Source: Hyparrhenia diplandra | Taxonomy: Eukaryota > Streptophyta > Magnoliopsida > Poales > Poaceae | Direction of reading: 5' to 3' | Assembly: GCA_015847255.1 (NCBI GenBank) | Contig: JADLZK010002559.1 | Span: 310,001 to 374,000, forward strand | Length of the DNA: 64,000 nt | Shown here: positions 60,261 to 64,000 of the stretch, one piece after another | Position numbering within the stretch: the first letter of the stretch is position 1 | Layout of the letters: each line of letters starts with the position of its first letter | The notes under the pieces: generated by a model | The model's database searches: none | What the model was told of the DNA's origin: nothing | The model's input: only the letters and a program-made list of their open reading frames with translations | Translations under genes and position numbers: made by a program

Positions 60261-63200
60261 CTAGGACATGACTAGGAATGCCAACAGAAGCAAAATCTCC
60301 ACCAAAATCCGGTCAATGGTCCACAACGTTAGAACGCGGGCGCCGCTGGACGGCGGCCCTTCTAGACGGATGTAGTCATACGTGACCCCGGCGACCATGG
60401 CCGGACCTTCAGGTCCTTGCTGTGCGATGAGCTTTATGCCAATGGTGTTGTCGCCTTGGCGCAGCAGGTGGCCACCGACCGCGAACTCGAGGCTCCGCTG
60501 CAAGCCGTGTATCCCGTGGCGTGTGATCGCGTTGTCGTCCCCATGTCGGGTGTCGTAAACACCCCGCCTCTATTCCTCGCATCCCCATTCACTTGCACCT
60601 GCAGCCTGCACATTTCAGAAGCTGCAAGGGCGATCCGCAGCGTGTAGTCGCCGTCTGCCACGACGCCGTCCAGACTGAACCGTATCTGCCATGTTGTTGG
60701 CACGGCAACCTCTCCAACCTTTCTGCAGATCAGCATACATAGTTAGCACTGATGAAGTTGGTGTGTGGTGCGTGTGTTTGTTTTACAGTATGCAGCATTG
60801 TTACCTTGTGACATGTGCAAAGAACCAGTCCTTGGACGCGTTGCTTTCGCCGACGGTGAAGACGAGATCGTCGTCCGGGTACAGCTCGGCGTACCTCTCC
60901 CAGAGACCATACTGCCGGTACCTCTCTGAGCCGTCGACAAAGAGCCTGTTGACGTACCTGGGGTCCGGGTCCGGGACGTAGAACTCGGCGGCCGTCCGGT
61001 CCGGGACGCCGATCTCCCCACAGCGTCGGGCCGGACCTCGGGGCTCAAACACAAGGTCACCGACGTCGACGGCGCGACGACCAGGCGCTACGGTCAGTGG
61101 CGAGCCGCCGTCGTTGCGGCGGTAGTCTCCAACAACGCCCGGAGCGAACGCGTAGAGATCGTACACGCCTTCCTGACGTTGGTGATGGTGAAGGTGCCGT
61201 CCGACGCGGCCGTCGTCCAGAACTGGTAGCCCTTGCTCTCCGTCACCCATGAGCCCGGCTGCCCTGGCGAGGCCAGGCCGACGTAGGCTGCTCTGGCAGG
61301 GATGTCGTGCTTCTTGTTCAGGTACCTGTCCCCTGACCAAGAGTCTCCCGGTAACGGACCCTCTGTCGGCTGACTTGGGAAGTCCGGTGACGCCAGGAAG
61401 CCGTAGGGCCAGCTCTAGCCTCCGCCGCCGCCTGCGCCTTGGCGTCCTCCCAGAGGTCTCCTCTGCTGGGACCAGAGTTGAGGTAGATGAACACTGGCCC
61501 AAGGACCTTCTTCCACTCCTCGCCGTCGTCGATGTTGGCCACCATTGACTTGCCGACGTAATGCGTCCCCATAAACATCTGATGCGTGCGTGGAAACAAA
61601 GATGTACAGGAAGATCATACAAACTTTTCAGTTTAGTCACTACCGGAGACAGATCATGATTCATATGTAATCCTTTGATTTGGAGGGGGCTTACGGTGAG
61701 GGATGTGGGGCCGACGTGGGAGGTGAGCTCTCGCTTGAGCGGGCCACCGCTCTTGAACTCGTTGCTGGGCGTGATGACCCAAAAACCAATTGGGTTTGGA
61801 TCGCTGCCACTGATCCAGCCGTGAACAACGTTGTCCTTGTTATCCAGCGAGTACTGGTACTTGTCATCCACCTGCACATGAATGTTCATGCTTAATTTGT
61901 CTCAGAAAATAATAATCATGCTTGTCACACTTCCCCAAAATTTGGAGGTAATTTTGGTTTTCAAGTATGTTATCATTAGCTAAATTACTAGTGTATATTA
62001 CCTCTCCTCGGAACTGGGGTTCCTTGGGGTCAACCATCAGAACAGCCTCCTTGTAAGCCAGCGGGACAGCACGAGGTTCTTCTCTGTCCACCGCACTGGG
62101 CATGTACCTCTGTATGTCGTCTGTAATAGCCATGTAGTTGAACCTAGTACCACAGATTTCACCAAGGCATCAACAGCTCGCGATTGGCTTCCAGACAATG
62201 CATGCAAAGCAGCAGAGAGATTATTTACTGTGTTCAGAAACTTAAAAGAGTCATCATACTCACTTTGCCGTGTTAAGCTTGAAGACGAGCCGAGCCTCGG
62301 TGATGTTGAGAGCAGGGAAGGCCCTGTCATGCTCAAATATGGCATAGCAGTAGAACCCAGAGCTACCTCTGAGCATCACAAGCCTGAAACGCTAGTGGTT
62401 TTAGCAAACTTGGGAGATAGTTCGGTACTATTTCAGATGAAGAAACAATAACTAAAGAAAGCAATTACACAAACAGAACTGCATGTAGAATTTGGCACCT
62501 CTTGTCGATGTTTAGCCGAATGCCATTTCGATGTGATGGGTTATACGTACTCCTGAAAGAAAGCTCCACTTGATCTTCACTTGAGGACACTACGTTGAAC
62601 TCTGTACTATCCAACCTGTATGAGTGTGTGTATCAGTAAATCCAATTTCGTTGCTGCAAATCACAGGATACATGTGGAGTGGCTTGTTGACTCAAAGCAT
62701 AGCTGACAGCCTGACACATTGTACTCTAGCTAAGCTCTCTGTCATTTACTTTTATTCTCCTTTAGTCAGTTCTGACTGTCAACATTATAATTTAAAAAGG
62801 TTGGATTGTTAATTCATGAGCATTTAAACATTTCGTTCCCAAATACCATTCCAATTCAAATGATACAGTTTATTGTTTGCGTAACTTGTAAGGTTATCAG
62901 GGTGTAGTAGCATAGAATGAAGGCACACCCTCGGTTCTGCAAGTGTTTAAATCCTTCTGTATCTCTATTACTGATCAGCAGTAAGTGCAGTTTCCTGTTT
63001 GATGACAATATTTATTTCTGAATCAAGTTATGAGTAATGCTTATGATCGATGAGGTTGGCAAGAATACAGAATCTAGCAATGTATCACTCACGTATTGTA
63101 CAGTTCTCGGAGACCAGAGCCGGGATAGTTCCATACAGAATCCCAATACCTGCAAGAGAAGGCACAAATTCTGAATGGCAGAGATCGGAGAGTCCAGGCA

Positions 63201-63610
63201 GAAAAACACAAGAGCGAGAAGACAACTGTAATAAGGGGGGGCATGCACTCCTGAGTTACCCTCCAGAGTCTCCCTCGCCGGCGTCCTCGTACTCCAGCAG
63301 CAGGTTGGGCTCGCCGCTGTAGCTGACGCCGGTGATCCGGCCCTCCGGCGCCGACAGCGCCACCTGCACCGCGCCATTGTCCACGACCACCTGCTGGGAC
63401 GAACGAGAACGAATCAATAGGCAACCAAACCAACTGGTCATCGCGCCATCATTACGGCCATACCTGGCGCGGGTCGACGCGTACCGTAACACCACCACTG
63501 CCGGCGGCAGCCCCGGCGAGCCGCGGCAGGAACGACGCCGCCGCGGCGACGAGCACGACGAGGAAGAAGAAGAAGGGCCTAGCAGCCTGAGCTGCAGCGG
63601 TGGCCGCCAT
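60261..63610 (-). CDS. Rhamnogalacturonate lyase (PL4), secreted
   Basis: Minus-strand exons: 63464-63610, 63260-63393, 63093-63149, 62499-62615, 62264-62383, 62002-62143, 61695-61871, 60805-61578, 60261-60722; GT-AG introns, phases consistent. About 710 residues. Known role: beta-elimination of the rhamnogalacturonan I backbone in pectin, in the cell wall. Seen: a signal peptide (PFFFFLVVLVAAAASFLP), the N-terminal lyase domain (YWDSVWNYPGSGLRELYNT, YMAITDDIQRYMP, GWISGSDPNPIGFWVITPS), a fibronectin-III-like part (GTFTITNVR, GVYDLYAFAPGVVGDYRR, EIGVPDRTAAEFYVPDPDPR) and a C-terminal carbohydrate-binding-like domain (WQIRFSLDGVVADGDYTLRI). Odd: one base is missing near 61420, near 61170 and near 60540, with a compensating pair near 61020. 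The C-terminus adds a hydrophobic tail (ILVEILLLLAFLVMS). Confidence 0.88.
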
Positions 63611-64000
63611 GCGCGATGCTGCTGAAGTACACCGTGGTGAAACGTGTCTAGGCGGCGCGCGGCGGCCGGGGCAGAATAACGATGAGCCTCGCCCTCGTCC
63701 ATGTGTGCGTCGTTCACCGATCGCTGCTGAGAGTTAAATACGTCACAGCAGGAGGTAGTAGTAGGAGTGAGGGACGTACTCTTGCCCTTCGGCGACGACA
63801 AGGAAGAAGAAGAGACCGCAGCAGGCCGGGTTGCGGTGGTCTGTTGCCAAGGAATCTCTCCGGTGGGAAGCCGAGGAAACGCATCGAGATGTGCCGTCCT
63901 GTCCCCTGAGGAAGAATGAGGGTTGATCGGATTTTCTTTCAGTTACTTGGATTGGAGAGTCACCTCACCTCGCGTAAATTTTGATTCCAGTTTGAAACGA
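63611..64000. other. 5' flank of the lyase gene
   Basis: GC-rich upstream DNA of the minus-strand lyase gene up to the window edge. The minus-strand frame that runs upstream of 63610 is in another phase from the signal peptide and is not the gene start. Confidence 0.4.

Noticed and set aside
1..64000. tRNA, rRNA and snRNA genes
   Set aside because: I looked for tRNA-like cloverleaf boxes and rRNA core words and saw none; only tRNA-complementary primer sites of retroelements are present.

Overview
This is a plant nuclear genome window, very probably from a grass and most likely a panicoid (sorghum, Setaria, Miscanthus or sugarcane type). The evidence is GC-rich intron-containing genes with plant-only families (GRAS factor, BAHD acyltransferase, chloroplast CbbY-type phosphatase, NB-ARC-LRR), MITEs with CTCCCTCC ends, Helitron-like ends, and a CACTA end carrying TTTGCCGAGTG repeats as seen in maize and sorghum. 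The species itself cannot be read from the sequence.

Layout. 1-5.2 kb: repeat-derived DNA with three MITEs. 5.3-6.6 kb (+): GT77-type nucleotide-diphospho-sugar transferase. 7-9.4 kb: a Tourist-like MITE with a GC-rich core. 9.4-20.1 kb: two head-to-tail Helitron-like elements on the minus strand, the first split by a 7.8 kb Athila/Tat-like LTR retrotransposon with both LTRs, gag and protease but no visible polymerase or integrase. 20.5-21.2 kb: a long inverted-repeat foldback element. 24.1-26.5 kb (+): BAHD acyltransferase of the HHT1/ASFT type (suberin). 27.6-30.5 kb (+): hAT transposase remnant followed by a 5'-truncated NLR gene. 32.5-37 kb: Copia-like solo LTR with a nested Helitron. 37.5-38.1 kb: LINE remnant. 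39.8-43.1 kb (-): GRAS transcription factor resembling RAM1. 44-51.4 kb: CACTA end, a Tourist-like MITE, and pieces of LTR retrotransposons. 51.8-53.5 kb (+): LINE tail interrupted by a Mutator-type MITE. 53.6-59.9 kb (+): eight-exon CBBY. 60.3-63.6 kb (-): nine-exon rhamnogalacturonate lyase, convergent with CBBY (about 335 bp between stops).

The genes do not form a pathway: suberin feruloylation, mycorrhiza-linked transcription, Rubisco-inhibitor removal and pectin breakdown sit together only as neighbours on a chromosome. The main structural story is nested transposition, several insertions of which can be proved from target-site duplications. A second theme is sequence quality. Four of the five multi-exon genes need single-base insertions or deletions, mostly in short homopolymers, to restore one frame, while splice sites and catalytic motifs are intact. 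This looks like uncorrected sequencing error more than decay of every gene. No previously undescribed gene system was found; the most unusual items are a start-codon-only first exon, a 9-residue repeat array in the GRAS protein, and the nested element structures.
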